Of a DNA stretch of 64,000 nucleotides, positions 9,127 through 18,885 are shown one piece after another (the stretch's first letter is position 1; each line of letters opens with the position of its first letter). Source of the DNA: RYN-230 sp963782185 (GTDB lineage Bacteria > Actinomycetota > Actinomycetes > Streptosporangiales > Streptosporangiaceae); assembly GCA_963782185.1 (NCBI GenBank), contig CAWAJB010000019.1:434001-498000 (forward strand). The letters run 5' to 3'. The notes beneath the pieces were generated by a model that was not told the DNA's origin, did no database searches, and saw only the letters and a list, made by a program, of their open reading frames with translations. The translations under genes and the position numbers were made by a program.

Positions 9127-10047
9127 TCAGCTTACGGGAGGCGGCGTCCCGGCGGCGGTGGCGGCCAGCGACGGATCCCAGGAGCAGGCCACGCACGCGT
9201 GCTGGAACGCGGAACGGGCGAACTCCACCGCCGTCGCGTGCGGATCCCTGGCGGCCCGGACGTCGTCCCAGTCCAGCACGTACTCACCCAGCGCGCCGTC
9301 CCAGCGGGCAGCCGAAGGGGACACCGGCAGGCCGGCGAAACCCTCCGGCGCCGGGTGAGCGTAGGCATAGAACGCCGCCTTACCGTAGCGGCCGTCCCCG
9401 GGCCACCAGCCGACCGCGACCTCCTGGGCGTCCATCGCGTTGCGCATGATGAAATCCGCGGACGGCGGCTCGGCGGGCTGGCCGGAGAACAGGCTCACCG
9501 CGAGGTCGAACGAGCCCCACCAGGCGTTGACCGGCGTGGACCGGCCGCGGTAGGGCGCGCGGTAGTCGGCCAGCACCAGGGCCGCCTGGGTGGCCGCGGC
9601 GAAGTAGTCGCGAACCTGCGCCGGATCGTAGCTCGCGTGCTCGTGGTCCTCGTCGAGCGGCGCGCTCCAGGCGACCTCCTGTGGCGTCGGGTCGATCTCG
9701 ACCGGCCCGCCCAGCCGGCGCACCGCGGCCAGCAGCTCACGGGTCACATCCCCGACGGGACGGTCCGGGGTCAGCGCGACCCGGGCCGCCTGCCCCCCGC
9801 TGTGCTCGACCACGGCCTCATGCGTCCGGAGGTCGAGCGCGGCGACCAGCGCCCCGGAGCCGTCCGGCGCGGGCAGCGGGGCGGTCTCCCACCCGCGCGC
9901 CGTCAGTCGCAGCGCCGCGTGCTGGAGCTGCGGCTCCGGCGGGGCGAGCCGGACCGCCAGCTTGCCGAGCACCTGGGTGTGCGCGTGCAGCGTGTCGCAG
10001 GTCGCGCGCCAGTCCTCGTAGGAGCAGGCCGGCCAGTTACTGGTCAC
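9127..10047 (-). CDS. DUF5996 family protein
   Basis: A protein of about 306 residues belonging to DUF5996, a family of unknown function common in actinobacteria. Recognisable segments are the W..TCDTLHAHTQVLGKLAV start, LRLTARGWET near residue 55, the GGPVEIDPTPQEV segment near 125, WWGSFDLAVSLFSG near 190 and VGWWPGDGRYGKAAFYAYAHP near 225. The GTG at 10047 was preferred to the upstream in-frame start at 10077 because homologs begin with the TSNWP segment. Tail-to-tail with the acetyl esterase gene. Confidence 0.88.
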   Translation of the reverse strand: MTSNWPACSYEDWRATCDTLHAHTQVLGKLAVRLAPPEPQLQHAALRLTARGWETAPLPAPDGSGALVAALDLRTHEAVVEHSGGQAARVALTPDRPVGDVTRELLAAVRRLGGPVEIDPTPQEVAWSAPLDEDHEHASYDPAQVRDYFAAATQAALVLADYRAPYRGRSTPVNAWWGSFDLAVSLFSGQPAEPPSADFIMRNAMDAQEVAVGWWPGDGRYGKAAFYAYAHPAPEGFAGLPVSPSAARWDGALGEYVLDWDDVRAARDPHATAVEFARSAFQHACVACSWDPSLAATAAGTPPPVS

Positions 10048-10182
10048 TCTCGTCACCCTAGTACGCGGCGCCAGCACCGGGCGGGCAGCTCTCCCCCAGC
10101 CACCACCGGATGGGCACGGCGTCGCGAGGAAGAGCTGGCGCTGGGCGGGCGGACGGGCAGGATGAGAGGGCGAAGCGCGGCG

Positions 10183-10210
10183 TCTGGCTAAGTGCCTCTG
10201 GCTAAGTGCC
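10183..10210. repeat. 14-bp direct duplication at the end of the STAS gene
   Basis: TCTGGCTAAGTGCC occurs twice back to back. The first stop codon of the STAS frame on the minus strand lies inside it, so the duplication lies exactly at that gene's 3' end. Confidence 0.9.
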
Positions 10211-10529
10211 TCTGGCTGCCACCCAGCGCGTGCGCGGTGACGAGGTCGGACAGGCCGGAAATGGCCAGGACCGGGGCGAGCAGCGGGCTGGCGATCAGCC
10301 GAGGCCCGGCGTGTACGCGAACAGGGCGGGGAGGCCGGCGCTGTCGAGGTACTCGACCGCCCGTCAGGTCGACGAACGGGCCGCCCTGTCCCTCCCCAGC
10401 GTGGCCCGGGCCTGGGCGAGGCAGCCGGCGAAGCCGCCGGCGTTGCTCATGTCGATCTCGCCCGCCGCGGTCACGACCGGGGTCCCGTCGGGGCGCTGGC
10501 GGGTGGACAGCTCAAGCGGGTGTGCTCAT
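10188..10529 (-). pseudogene. STAS-domain anti-sigma-factor antagonist, frameshifted
   Basis: Reading the minus strand in three phases gives a full STAS protein: TPVVTAAGEIDMSNAGGF near the start, the phosphorylatable DSAG motif in VEYLDSAGLPALF, and a C-terminal helix (LAISGLSDLVTAHALGG) ending at 10188-10190. At least three single-base shifts are needed, one within the first few codons. Its ATG at 10529 overlaps the stop of the preceding giant gene by 4 bp (ATGA), so the two were translationally coupled, as is usual for RsbW-like kinase and RsbV-like antagonist pairs. Confidence 0.72.
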
Positions 10530-13500
10530 GGATTGATCCTCACGTACATGTCGACGGTAGTGCCGGTGACGCCGGCTCGATGGTGACTTGCTGCATCAGG
10601 GCCCGCATCAGCGCGATGCCGTGCCCGCGCAGCGGACGGTCGCCGGGCGGGCGGGCCGCCAGCGCCCCGGTCGGTGACGGTCACGCCGCAGCTGGTTCGC
10701 GGTCGAGCTGGCGCGGAGCCGGACCTGCCGCGCCGGGCGGGTGGCGGTGGCCGTGCTCGATCGCGTTGGCGATGGCCTCGCCCGCCGCGACCAGGACGTC
10801 CTGGGCCATCCGGTGGCGCAGCGCCGCAGCTGCGCAGCCAGCCGCGCAGCTGCGCGCGGACCGAGCGCGAGCTGGTCCTGGCTCGGCGGAGAAGGCAGAC
10901 GTCGAGCGGGGTCGGGATGGCGGTACAGGACGAGGGCCACGTCGTCCTCGTACCCCCCGGCGGGGCGAGACCGGTCATGAGCTGCTGGCGAGATCCTCCA
11001 GCGAGGCCTGGTCGGCCTCCCGACGCCGCGCCCGCCGCGGCGATGCCCTCGGTGATCGGCCGGCCGCGCCGTTCGACCAGGCCGTCGGTGTAGAGCAGCA
11101 GCGTCGACCGGGGCGGCAGGACGCAGCTGGCCTCGGTCCGGCCGGCGTCGCGCGGCATGGCCAGCGGCAGCGAGCGGGCCCCTTCGAGCAGGTCGACGCG
11201 GCCGTCGGGATGGACCACGATGCCCGGCGGGTGGCCGGCGCTGGTGTAGGTCAGCCGGCCTCGGTCCCGGGTCGAGGATCCCGCAGAACACGGTGGCTGC
11301 ACTCGCCGCCGGGGACGAACGACGCGAACCGGTCCATGGCGGTCAGGGCTGCGCCGGCGCTCGGCGTCCTGGAGCAGCAGCGCGCGGCAGGCGCTGCGCA
11401 GCTGGCCCATCACGGTGGCGGCGCCAGGCCGTGCCCGACGCAGTCGCCGACCATGATGCCGATCCGCCCGTCCGGCAGCTCGACGATGTCGTACCAGTCG
11501 CCGCCGACCTCGAGCGGGCGGGTGGCCGGCTCGTAGCGAGCGGCGAACCCGGCGGGCAGCCGGGACGGGCCGAGGATGGCGCGCTGCAGCGCCAGCGCCG
11601 TCTCGCGCTGCTGATCCGTCTGGTGGGCGCGGTGCAGCGCCTGGCCGAGGTAGCCGCACGAGCAGGCTGAACAGCGTACGGTCCTCGGCGGTGAACGGCC
11701 GGGCCGGGCCGAGCATCGATCCAGATCCCGAGCGTGCCCGCCGGGTGCTCGAGCCTGATGCCCGACGCCCGGCGGTGTCCCGTCGGTCGGGGTCAGCAGC
11801 GGGCTGCTCCCGCAGCGCGCCGAGCGCGTCGCGGAGCCCGGCGGGCAGCGTCCGCCCAGCTGCGCGCGGGACCGGTCGACGTCACCGCCGCCCGGTCGGC
11901 GCCGGTCCAGGTGGCGGCGATGACCGCGCCGGGCCCGCCACAGCCGGTGCAGTTCGCCCAGCGCCTCCTGCAGCACCTGGGCGACGCTGCCCGGCCCGGG
12001 ACACCATCAGGCCCATCGCGGCCAGCGCCGCCTCCCGCTGCACGGCGTAGTGCTCGGCCGTGACGTCGCGGAAGGTGCCCACCACCATGCGGCGGCCGTT
12101 TTCCGGGTCGGTGACCTCGTTGAAGCTGGCCGTCACCCAGACCCGGTGCCCGTCGCGGTGGCGTGAGCGGGACGGTGAAGCTGCCCGTGCTGTCCGTCAT
12201 CAGCCGCGCAAGGGCCTCGCTGGCCAGCCGGTGCCCTTCGGGGTCGGCCTGCTCGTCGGGCCACCACGGCTGCCGGGGCGGGTAGGGCAGGCCGTCCGGG
12301 CCGTAGCCGAGCATGTCGGTGAAGGCGGCGTTGATCTCGACGACGGCGCCGTCCTCGTCGAAGAGGAAGAAGGCCTCGTGCAGCGAGTCGAGCAGGGCCG
12401 CGCGCCAGCGGGCGTGCTGGGTGCGCAGCCGGGCCAGCTCCACGTTGGCCCGGACCCGGGCCAGCAGTTCGGCCGCGGCGAAGGGCTTGACCAGGTAGTC
12501 GTCCGCGCCGGCCTCCAGGCCCTCGATCGCGGCCTCCTGGCCGGCCCGCGCGGACAGCAGCAGCACCGGTACGCCGGCGGTGCGCGGGTCCGCGCGCAGC
12601 GCCGCGACCAGCTGCAGGCCGTCGAGGCCGGGCATCATCACGTCGCTGATGACGATGTCGGGCGGGCTGCGCCCGGACCGCCTCGAGCGCGGCCTGCCCG
12701 TCGGTGACCGCGGTGACCTGGTAGCCGGCCCGCAGCAGCCGCTGCAGGTACTCGCGCATGTCCGCGTTGTCGTCGGCGAGCAGCACCGGGCGGGCGCCGC
12801 GCCCGGCCTGGCCACGCGGCCGGGCGCCGGTCGCGGGCCGCGGCCGGCGCGGCCTCGTCCGGCTGGTCGCCGGGCAGCCAGCGCAGCGCCTCGACCAGGA
12901 AGGGTCGGCGCGCGGCCGGACGGCGCTCCGGGCCGGCGGCGGCCAGGTTCTCGTCCGGCAGGTGCCCGTGGCCGAACGGAAGCCGGACGGTGAACGGTGG
13001 TGCCCGGCCCCTTCGGTGCTGTCGGCGGTGATGCGTGCCCCCGTGCAGCCCGACCAGCTCGCGGACCAGCGCCAGCCCGATGCCGCTGCCCTCGTTGGAC
13101 CGGGAGCGGGCGTTCGCGATGCGGTGGAAGCGGTCGAACAGGCGCGGCATCTCGGCGGCGGCGATCCCGGTGCCGGTGTCGCTGACCCGGAGCACCGCGC
13201 GGGACTCCTCGCCCGCAGGGACACGCCGATGGTGCCGTCGAAGGTGAACTTCAGCGCGTTGCTCAGCAGGTTGAGGACGACCTTCTCCCACATCTCGCGG
13301 TCGACGTAGACCGGCTCAGGACAGCGGCGGGCAGTCCACCTGGTAGGCCAGGCCGGCCCGCTCGATCGCCGAGCGGAAGACGCTGGCCAGCTCGGCGGTG
13401 AAGGCGGCGAGGTCGACCGGCTCGTAGCGGGCCTGCATGCGGCCGGCCTCGATCCGGGAGAAGTCCAGCAGCGTGTTGACCAGCTTGCCCAGGCGCAGCG

Positions 13501-14674
13501 CCGTTGCGGTGGATGACCTCGAGTTCCTCCCGCGCGGCCGGGTCCGCCGCGGCGGCCCCGGCCCGGAGCTCCTCCACCGGGCCCATGATCAGCGTGAGCG
13601 GGGTGCGGAACTCGTGGCTGACGTTGGAGAAGAACGTGGTCTTGGCCCGGTCGAGCTCGGCCAGCTCCTCGGCGCGCCGCTGCTGGGCCTGGTAGGCGAT
13701 CGCGCCGTTGACCAGGGCGGCGGTCTGCTGGGCGACCAGGCTGAGGAACGACTCATAGGCTTCGTCCAGCGCGTGCCCGGCGCTGGCCGCGAGCACGATG
13801 ACGCCGGTGGCCTGGCCGCCGGCCTCCCCCACCAGCGGGAGCACCCGGGCCTGGGCCGGCGGGGCCGGCCAGCCGCCGGACGGGCAGTTCCCCGAACCGG
13901 GCGGCGACGTCACTCACGGTCACCGGCTCGCCGCTGCGCAGCACCTCCGCGACCGGCCAGCCGCCCGGCCCGGCCGGAAGCGGGACGGGAACGGCCTCAT
14001 GCGGGGCACTGGTCAGCAGGACCGGCTCATCGCCGCCGGGCCTGCGCAGGTAGATGGCGGCGAACGGGACATCCTGCCGGGCACGTTCCAGGGCCTTCAC
14101 CACGAGCTGGCACGCCTCGGCCACGCTGCGCGCGCTGCCCGCCTGCGCGCCCAGGTCCTGCAGGGCGGCGAGCCGCCGCTCGCCGATGACCCGCTCGGTG
14201 GTGTCGCTGACCGCGGTGAACACCCCGCGCACCACGCCGTCGTCGTCGTGCAGCGGGCTGTAGGAATAGGTCCAGTACGTCTCTTCCCAGTAGTCGTGCC
14301 GGTTCATCGGCAGGAGCAGGTCCTCAGACCAGGTCGCCTGCCCGCTGCTCATCACCGAGTCCAGCATCGGGCCCGACGACGTCCCAGATCTCCGGCCACA
14401 CCGTCTCGCCCGGCTTGCCGAGGGCCGGGTGCTTGGTGCCGAGAAGCGGGAGGTACGCGTCGTTGTAGAGGAACCAGAGGTCCTTGCCCCACCACACGAT
14501 CATCGGGAACCGGGAGGTAAGGCAGATCCGCCAGGCGGTGCGCAGGCCCGCCGGCCAGCCGCGGGGATCCCCCATCGCCGAGTCGGCCCAGGGATATGCG
14601 CGCGCACGCCGCGCCATCTCGCCGTCTCCCGGGAAGATCACGTCCGCGGGTTCGGCGGGCTCCCTACTGCTCAC
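10526..14674 (-). pseudogene. Giant PAS-kinase-REC-PAS-GAF-SpoIIE-HATPase hybrid protein broken by about a dozen indels
   Basis: Followed across frames, the minus strand encodes in order: a PAS domain (about 14570-14190), a GAF-like domain (14180-13720), HisKA with NVSHEFRTPLT (His codon at 13614-13616), HATPase with NLLSNALKFT, SDTGTGI and GSGIGLALV (13300-12960), a receiver with ISDVMMPG and LVKPF (12790-12440), a second PAS (12410-12050), a GAF-like part, a SpoIIE/PP2C phosphatase with GGDWYD and GDCVGHG (11600-10960), and an RsbW-like HATPase tail. Frame switches lie near 14370, 13875, 13500, 13310, 13215, 13030, 12665, 12165, 11995, 11945, 11655 and 11430. No catalytic motif is lost, which points to recent indels or sequencing errors. 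Start GTG at 14674 has AGGAGG at 7 bases. Confidence 0.75.
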
Positions 14675-14835
14675 GGTGCCCCTCCTGGCCGCCGCCGGTG
14701 AAGGCCGACAAATCTCCCGGAAGAGTACCTGCTCCGGCCCATGGTCTGGGGATACTGGCGGTCCCGGGGTACAGCGCCGCACGCTACGATCGGGAGGCGA
14801 GCGCTAGCCCGGTGCCGGGAACGCGGGGAGGTTCC

Positions 14836-15207
14836 ATGACCGGGCAGGAACTGCAGGTCAGCTGGTCCGGCCGCCATGCCATCGTGACCATGCCCGAAGA
14901 GATCGACCTGGGCAATTCGGCGGAGGTCGGCGAGCAGCTGAAAACCGTGGCCGGGCAGTCCCCGGAGCTGGTCACGGCCGACCTGACCGGCACCGTCTTC
15001 TGCGACTCGGCCGGGGTTTACGTCCTCACCCGCGCGCACGAACTCGTGACCGCGGACGGCGGCGAGCTCCGTCTGGCCCTGGGCGACTCGCCCGTCGCCC
15101 GGATATTCCAGCTCACCGGCCTGGACAAGATCATGCCGGTCTACCGTGACGTGCAGCAGTCGCGGGATACCCCGCGGGCTGGGCCTGCCCCGGAAGCGGG
15201 TGGCTGA
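14836..15207 (+). CDS. STAS-domain anti-sigma-factor antagonist (RsbV-like)
   Basis: A 123-residue single-domain protein of the RsbV/SpoIIAA type. Such proteins bind an RsbW-like kinase and free a sigma factor when a conserved Ser is unphosphorylated; here the site is the Ser in FCDSAGVYVL near residue 57. The domain runs from VSWSGRHAIVTMPEEID to about residue 105. The ATG at 14836 has GGGGAGG upstream at about 6 bases. Head-to-head with the giant hybrid gene (162 bp apart) and overlapping tail-to-tail with the SpoIIE-HATPase gene by 77 bp, so the three probably form one partner-switch circuit. Confidence 0.93.
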   Translation: MTGQELQVSWSGRHAIVTMPEEIDLGNSAEVGEQLKTVAGQSPELVTADLTGTVFCDSAGVYVLTRAHELVTADGGELRLALGDSPVARIFQLTGLDKIMPVYRDVQQSRDTPRAGPAPEAGG

Positions 15208-16468
15208 GGCTCCGGCTCAGGGTCACCGTCGTCCCTTCCGGGCCCGGGGCGATATCCAGTTCGTCGGCGGCCTGCCTGATGACCAGCAGCCCCTGCCCGC
15301 CCGGCCACCTCCGGCCGGTGTCCGGGGGTTGCGGCGCCCGCCACCGCCCGCGGTCGCTCACCTGGATCACCGCCCGGCCGGTATCGTCCAGCGCAGCGCG
15401 CACCGTGATCACGGCGGGTCCCGTCGCGGGCCGGCCGTGCACGACCGCGTTCACGGCGGCCTCCCAGACGGCCAGCTCGACGTCGGTGCGGTCCGACGCC
15501 GAGGCCCCGAGCTCGCGCAGCCAGCCGCGGAGCCGGGTCCGCAGCCCGCGCAGCGCCAGCGGGTCGGCGGGCAGGTCCATGGACCAGCCGCCGGCCGGGG
15601 CCTGGGGCCGGTAGGCGGCGAGCACGGTCGCTGGCCCGCCACCCTGGCCGGGGGTGAGCGCGGCCAGCACCTCCGGGCCCACCCGGTCGGCCAGCTCAGC
15701 GGCGCCCCCGGGGGCCGGGGCGGCCAGCAGGGACGAGGCCGTGGCAGCCGCCCGCGCGGCGGTTTCCGGGGAGGCGTCCCCGCCGCGGGGGCCGTCCCCG
15801 CCCGGGGAAACCTCACCGGCCGGGAATGCGGCCGGCCCGTAGTACAGCAGCAGCACCGCATCGGAGGGCAGCACGGCGGTCCCGGCCTCGCGCTGCCCGG
15901 CACCGGGACCGGGGGAACCGGGAGCAGGGGAACCGGGTGACCCGGGGCCGGGCGACCCGCGGGCGGGCGTGGCCAGGTGCCCGTTGGTCCCGGCGGCCGT
16001 GCACACCACCGGCCGTGGCTGGCCCATGGCGGCGTACCGCAGGTCCCCCGTCTCCGGGGTCAGCAGCGCGACACAGGCTGTGGCCCGGTGGACGGCCCGC
16101 GACCCGGCCGTGGCGGCAGCCAGCCAGTCCAGCGCCTCCGCCGGGGCCGCACCGCCACGCAGCAGTTCCCGGAGACTGGCCCGCAACCGCAGCGCGGCCG
16201 GCCCGATCAGCCCGCCCGGCCCGATCAGCCCGCCCGGCCCGACAGCGCGGGCGAGAACCAGCGCGCTCACGCCGCCCGGCAGTGCCAGCACGTCGAGCCA
16301 GTCACCTTCCGTCCCCGGTCCCCCGGCGGCGGGCAGGCGGCAGGCTGACACCCGCAGCCGCGGCAGTACCGGCAGCGCGCGCGGGAACAGTGGGTCGGGA
16401 AAGCGTGCTTCCGGCGACCGGGCAGCGGGATCCGGCGGCAAGGGTTCCCCGCCGGAGTCCTCTGGCAT
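15131..16468 (-). CDS. SpoIIE-type phosphatase fused to an RsbW-like HATPase
   Basis: A 445-residue protein. The N-terminal 280 residues resemble a PP2C/SpoIIE fold (DWLDVLALPGGVSALVLA, ACVALLTPETGDLRYAAMGQPRPVV) although the canonical metal-binding GGDWYD and GD..GHG signatures are eroded, so phosphatase activity is uncertain. The C-terminal 130 residues are an HATPase_c_2 anti-sigma kinase domain with the N-box VWEAAVNAVVHG, G1 QVSDRGRW and G2 GGQGLLVIRQ. A GPGGLI unit is duplicated near residue 80. The start has GGGGAG at 7 bases. Its 3' end overlaps the STAS gene antiparallel by 77 bp. Confidence 0.82.
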   Translation of the reverse strand: MPEDSGGEPLPPDPAARSPEARFPDPLFPRALPVLPRLRVSACRLPAAGGPGTEGDWLDVLALPGGVSALVLARAVGPGGLIGPGGLIGPAALRLRASLRELLRGGAAPAEALDWLAAATAGSRAVHRATACVALLTPETGDLRYAAMGQPRPVVCTAAGTNGHLATPARGSPGPGSPGSPAPGSPGPGAGQREAGTAVLPSDAVLLLYYGPAAFPAGEVSPGGDGPRGGDASPETAARAAATASSLLAAPAPGGAAELADRVGPEVLAALTPGQGGGPATVLAAYRPQAPAGGWSMDLPADPLALRGLRTRLRGWLRELGASASDRTDVELAVWEAAVNAVVHGRPATGPAVITVRAALDDTGRAVIQVSDRGRWRAPQPPDTGRRWPGGQGLLVIRQAADELDIAPGPEGTTVTLSRSLSHPLPGQAQPAGYPATAARHGRPA

Positions 16469-16736
16469 GCCTGCGCTCCCCGAGCGTCGCTCTTGAGCTT
16501 CCTGGCCGGTGGCTACCCCGAATCAGGGGCCCGAATCACGGGCCTTTCCCGGGCCCGCCCGCACCGCCGGCCCGGCGCAGGCCGCGGGCCGGCTGAACTG
16601 GCCGCCGGTCCCGCCCGTCATAAGGGGTAAAGCCGGGCTTTCCGGGGATCCGGACCGGCCCCCGCCACCCGGCGCCGCGAACGCGGTGGCGACCCCACCC
16701 GGGTGGCTCCCCTCTGCGGACGATAGGACACTGCCG

Positions 16737-17162
16737 ATGTCGCTTGCTGCCCTGTTTTCCTGGCTGATCACCGCCGGCGGCGGACTCTACCTGCTGACGA
16801 TCTGGCTCATCGAGTACGACCACGAGTTCCAGTCCGGCGCGGCCACCCGGCTCCCGGTGCCGGTCATCAGCGCGCACGCGCTGCTGGCCATCACCGGCCT
16901 CGGCCTGTGGGGCTACTTCCTGCTCAGCGACTCCACGCGGCTCGCCTGGGCCGCGGTAGCGCTCCTCGCCGTCGTCGCCACCCTGGGGCTGATCATGGCG
17001 TCCCGCTGGATCGTGGTGCACCGGACCCACCGCACCCCGCGGCTGGCCGTCGCCGCCACCGGCGCGCATAGTGCACCTGGCGGCCTCTTCAACACCTCCG
17101 CAACGGACCCGGCCGGTGCTGGCCGGGACGCCCGGGCGGGCGGCCACATCACGCTCGCCTGA
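16737..17162 (+). CDS. Small integral membrane protein of unknown function
   Basis: A 141-residue protein with three hydrophobic helices (about residues 2-22, 40-60 and 68-90) and a polar C-terminal tail. The start was set at the ATG at 16737 because the first helix begins there; the upstream open extension is a proline-rich shadow. A weak AGGA lies 9 bases before. No named family recognised. Divergent from the SpoIIE-HATPase gene and convergent with enolase; its stop codon lies within the stem of the hairpin terminator. Confidence 0.75.
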   Translation: MSLAALFSWLITAGGGLYLLTIWLIEYDHEFQSGAATRLPVPVISAHALLAITGLGLWGYFLLSDSTRLAWAAVALLAVVATLGLIMASRWIVVHRTHRTPRLAVAATGAHSAPGGLFNTSATDPAGAGRDARAGGHITLA

Positions 17163-17192
17163 GCACGGTGCCGCGGCCCGGCACCGTGCTCA
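17160..17192. terminator. Bidirectional hairpin terminator
   Basis: Perfect 14-bp inverted repeat (TGAGCACGGTGCCG and its complement) with a 5-base loop between two convergent genes. No T-tract, as is common for actinobacterial terminators. The stop codon of the membrane protein gene forms the base of the stem. Confidence 0.88.
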
Positions 17193-17207
17193 TGAGCCGT
17201 CCGGCGA

Positions 17208-18476
17208 TCAGGTCATGCCGTAGCGCAGGTCCGGGGTGGTGGCGGCGATCTCGATCAGGCGGTTGTACTTGGCGGTCCGCTCGCCCCGGGCCGGCGCACC
17301 GGACTTGAGGCGACCGGAGCCGGTCCCGACGGCCAGGTCGGCGATGAAGGAATCCTCGGTCTCCCCGGAGCGGTGCGACACGAACTGCCGGTACCCCCCG
17401 CGGCGGCACACCGCCATAGCCTCCAGCGTCTCGGTGACCGTGCCGATCTGGTTGAGCTTGATCAAAGCCGAGTTCGCGATGCCGCGCTCGATGGCGCTGG
17501 CGATGATGGCCGGGTTGGTGCAGAAGTTGTCGTCACCGACCAGTTCCACGGTGTCGCCGAGCCGGGCGGTGAGCGCGATCCACCCCTCGTCGTCGTCCTC
17601 GCCGAGGCCGTCCTCGATCGAGGACACCGGGAACGCGTCGGTGATGGCGGCCAGCCGGTCGATGAGATCGCCCGTGCTCAGCGGGACCCCGGACACCAGG
17701 TAGGTGCCGTCGGCCTGGCGGAACTCCGACGCGGCCAGGTCCAGGGCGATGCTGACCCCACCCCGGCCGGCCTGGTACCCGGCGCGGCCGATGGCCCCGG
17801 CCAGCAGCCGCAGCACCTCTTCCGGCTCGCGGATCTCCGGGGCGAACCCGCCCTCATCCCCGAGTCCGGTGGACAGTTTGCGCTCGGTGAGCTCGCGGCG
17901 CAGGGCCGCGTACACCTCGGCGCCGGCCCGGACCGCCTCGGCCATGGACGGGGCGCCCAGCGGCGCGACCATGAACTCCTGGAAGTCGAGCTCGTTGGGC
18001 GCGTGGACCCCGCCGTTGAGCACGTTGAAGTGCGGCACCGGCAGGGACGGGGAGACCCCGTCCGGCTTCAGCCAGTGCCACAGCGGGACGCCCGCCGAGG
18101 CGGCCAGCGCCCGGGCCAGCGCCATCGACACGCCGACCAGCGCGTTGGCGCCGAGCCTGCTCTTGTCCGGGGTCCCGTCGAGATCGATCATGGCCTGGTC
18201 CGCCTCGGCCAGCCCGGCCCACGTCCGGCCCTGCAGCAGGCTGGCCAGGTCGGTGTTCACCGCGCTGACCGCGCCGAGCACTCCCTTGCCCTCGTAACGG
18301 GCCGGGTCACCGTCGCGGCGTTCCATGGCCTCCCCCGACCCGGTCGAGGCGCCCGACGGCACCCCCGCCCGGGCGATCGTCCCGTCCCCCAGCCGCACCG
18401 TCACGGCCACCGTGGGCCGCCCGCGCGAGTCCAGGATCTCCAGCGCAGACAGCTCTGCGACGTCAAAACCCGCCAT
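17208..18476 (-). CDS. eno: Enolase, probably a secondary paralog
   Basis: Phosphopyruvate hydratase, which interconverts 2-phosphoglycerate and phosphoenolpyruvate in glycolysis. At 422 residues it has the family length, with SGASTGSGEA near residue 40, the acid/base Glu in GDEGGFAP near 207, the Mg ligands in SIALD and SIEDGL, and the catalytic Lys in LIKLNQIGT near 340. Two segments differ from ordinary enolases: GGVHAPNELDFQEFM where GGAHADNN is usual, and VGDDNFCTN where VGDDLFVTN is usual. This, plus the absence of the usual ftsB neighbour, suggests a paralog rather than the housekeeping copy. Confidence 0.93.
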   Translation of the reverse strand: MAGFDVAELSALEILDSRGRPTVAVTVRLGDGTIARAGVPSGASTGSGEAMERRDGDPARYEGKGVLGAVSAVNTDLASLLQGRTWAGLAEADQAMIDLDGTPDKSRLGANALVGVSMALARALAASAGVPLWHWLKPDGVSPSLPVPHFNVLNGGVHAPNELDFQEFMVAPLGAPSMAEAVRAGAEVYAALRRELTERKLSTGLGDEGGFAPEIREPEEVLRLLAGAIGRAGYQAGRGGVSIALDLAASEFRQADGTYLVSGVPLSTGDLIDRLAAITDAFPVSSIEDGLGEDDDEGWIALTARLGDTVELVGDDNFCTNPAIIASAIERGIANSALIKLNQIGTVTETLEAMAVCRRGGYRQFVSHRSGETEDSFIADLAVGTGSGRLKSGAPARGERTAKYNRLIEIAATTPDLRYGMT

Positions 18477-18885
18477 CGTCTTCTCCTACGTGCCGATCGG
18501 GTGTGGTCCCGCGGCCTGACCCGGCCGCAGCCGCGCCGCGGCCGGGGATATCCGCTGTCTCCACTCTCGCCACCCGCACCACCCGGCATCAGGGCCAAAG
18601 GCCCCGGATCGGGGGGCCGATACCAGCCGCGGGCCCTCTTTTTTCCGCTGGGCGCGACACCCCGCCTTTCCGCTGGGCGCGACACCCCGCCTTTCCGCTG
18701 GGCGCGACACCCCGCGGCCTGGGGGGTGCGTGGCGGGGGACGGTTTTCGTTGCGGCGACTGAAGCGGGAGGTGCTGCCGCCGCGGCCGGGCGGCGGCGGG
18801 ACCCTCGCGGGGCGCATCCGTCCCTGCTTAACTCAGGACATACGTCTCACAGCGGACGCGGTGGGCCCCGACCCCGAGGAGACTC
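18477..18885. other. Intergenic region between divergent genes
   Basis: About 410 bp between enolase and the aldolase-like gene. It contains the 25-bp tandem repeat array described separately. No small gene was seen; promoters for both genes must lie here. Confidence 0.5.
18642..18715. repeat. Three exact tandem copies of a 25-bp unit
   Basis: TTTCCGCTGGGCGCGACACC begins units at 18642, 18667 and 18692, followed by CCGCC in the first two and CCGC in the third. The copies are identical over at least 24 bases. The array lies upstream of both divergent genes, so it may be a set of regulator sites or a recent slippage product. Confidence 0.92.

Noticed and set aside
18642..18715. Possible CRISPR array
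   Set aside because: Units are directly adjacent without spacers and only three in number, with no cas genes nearby.
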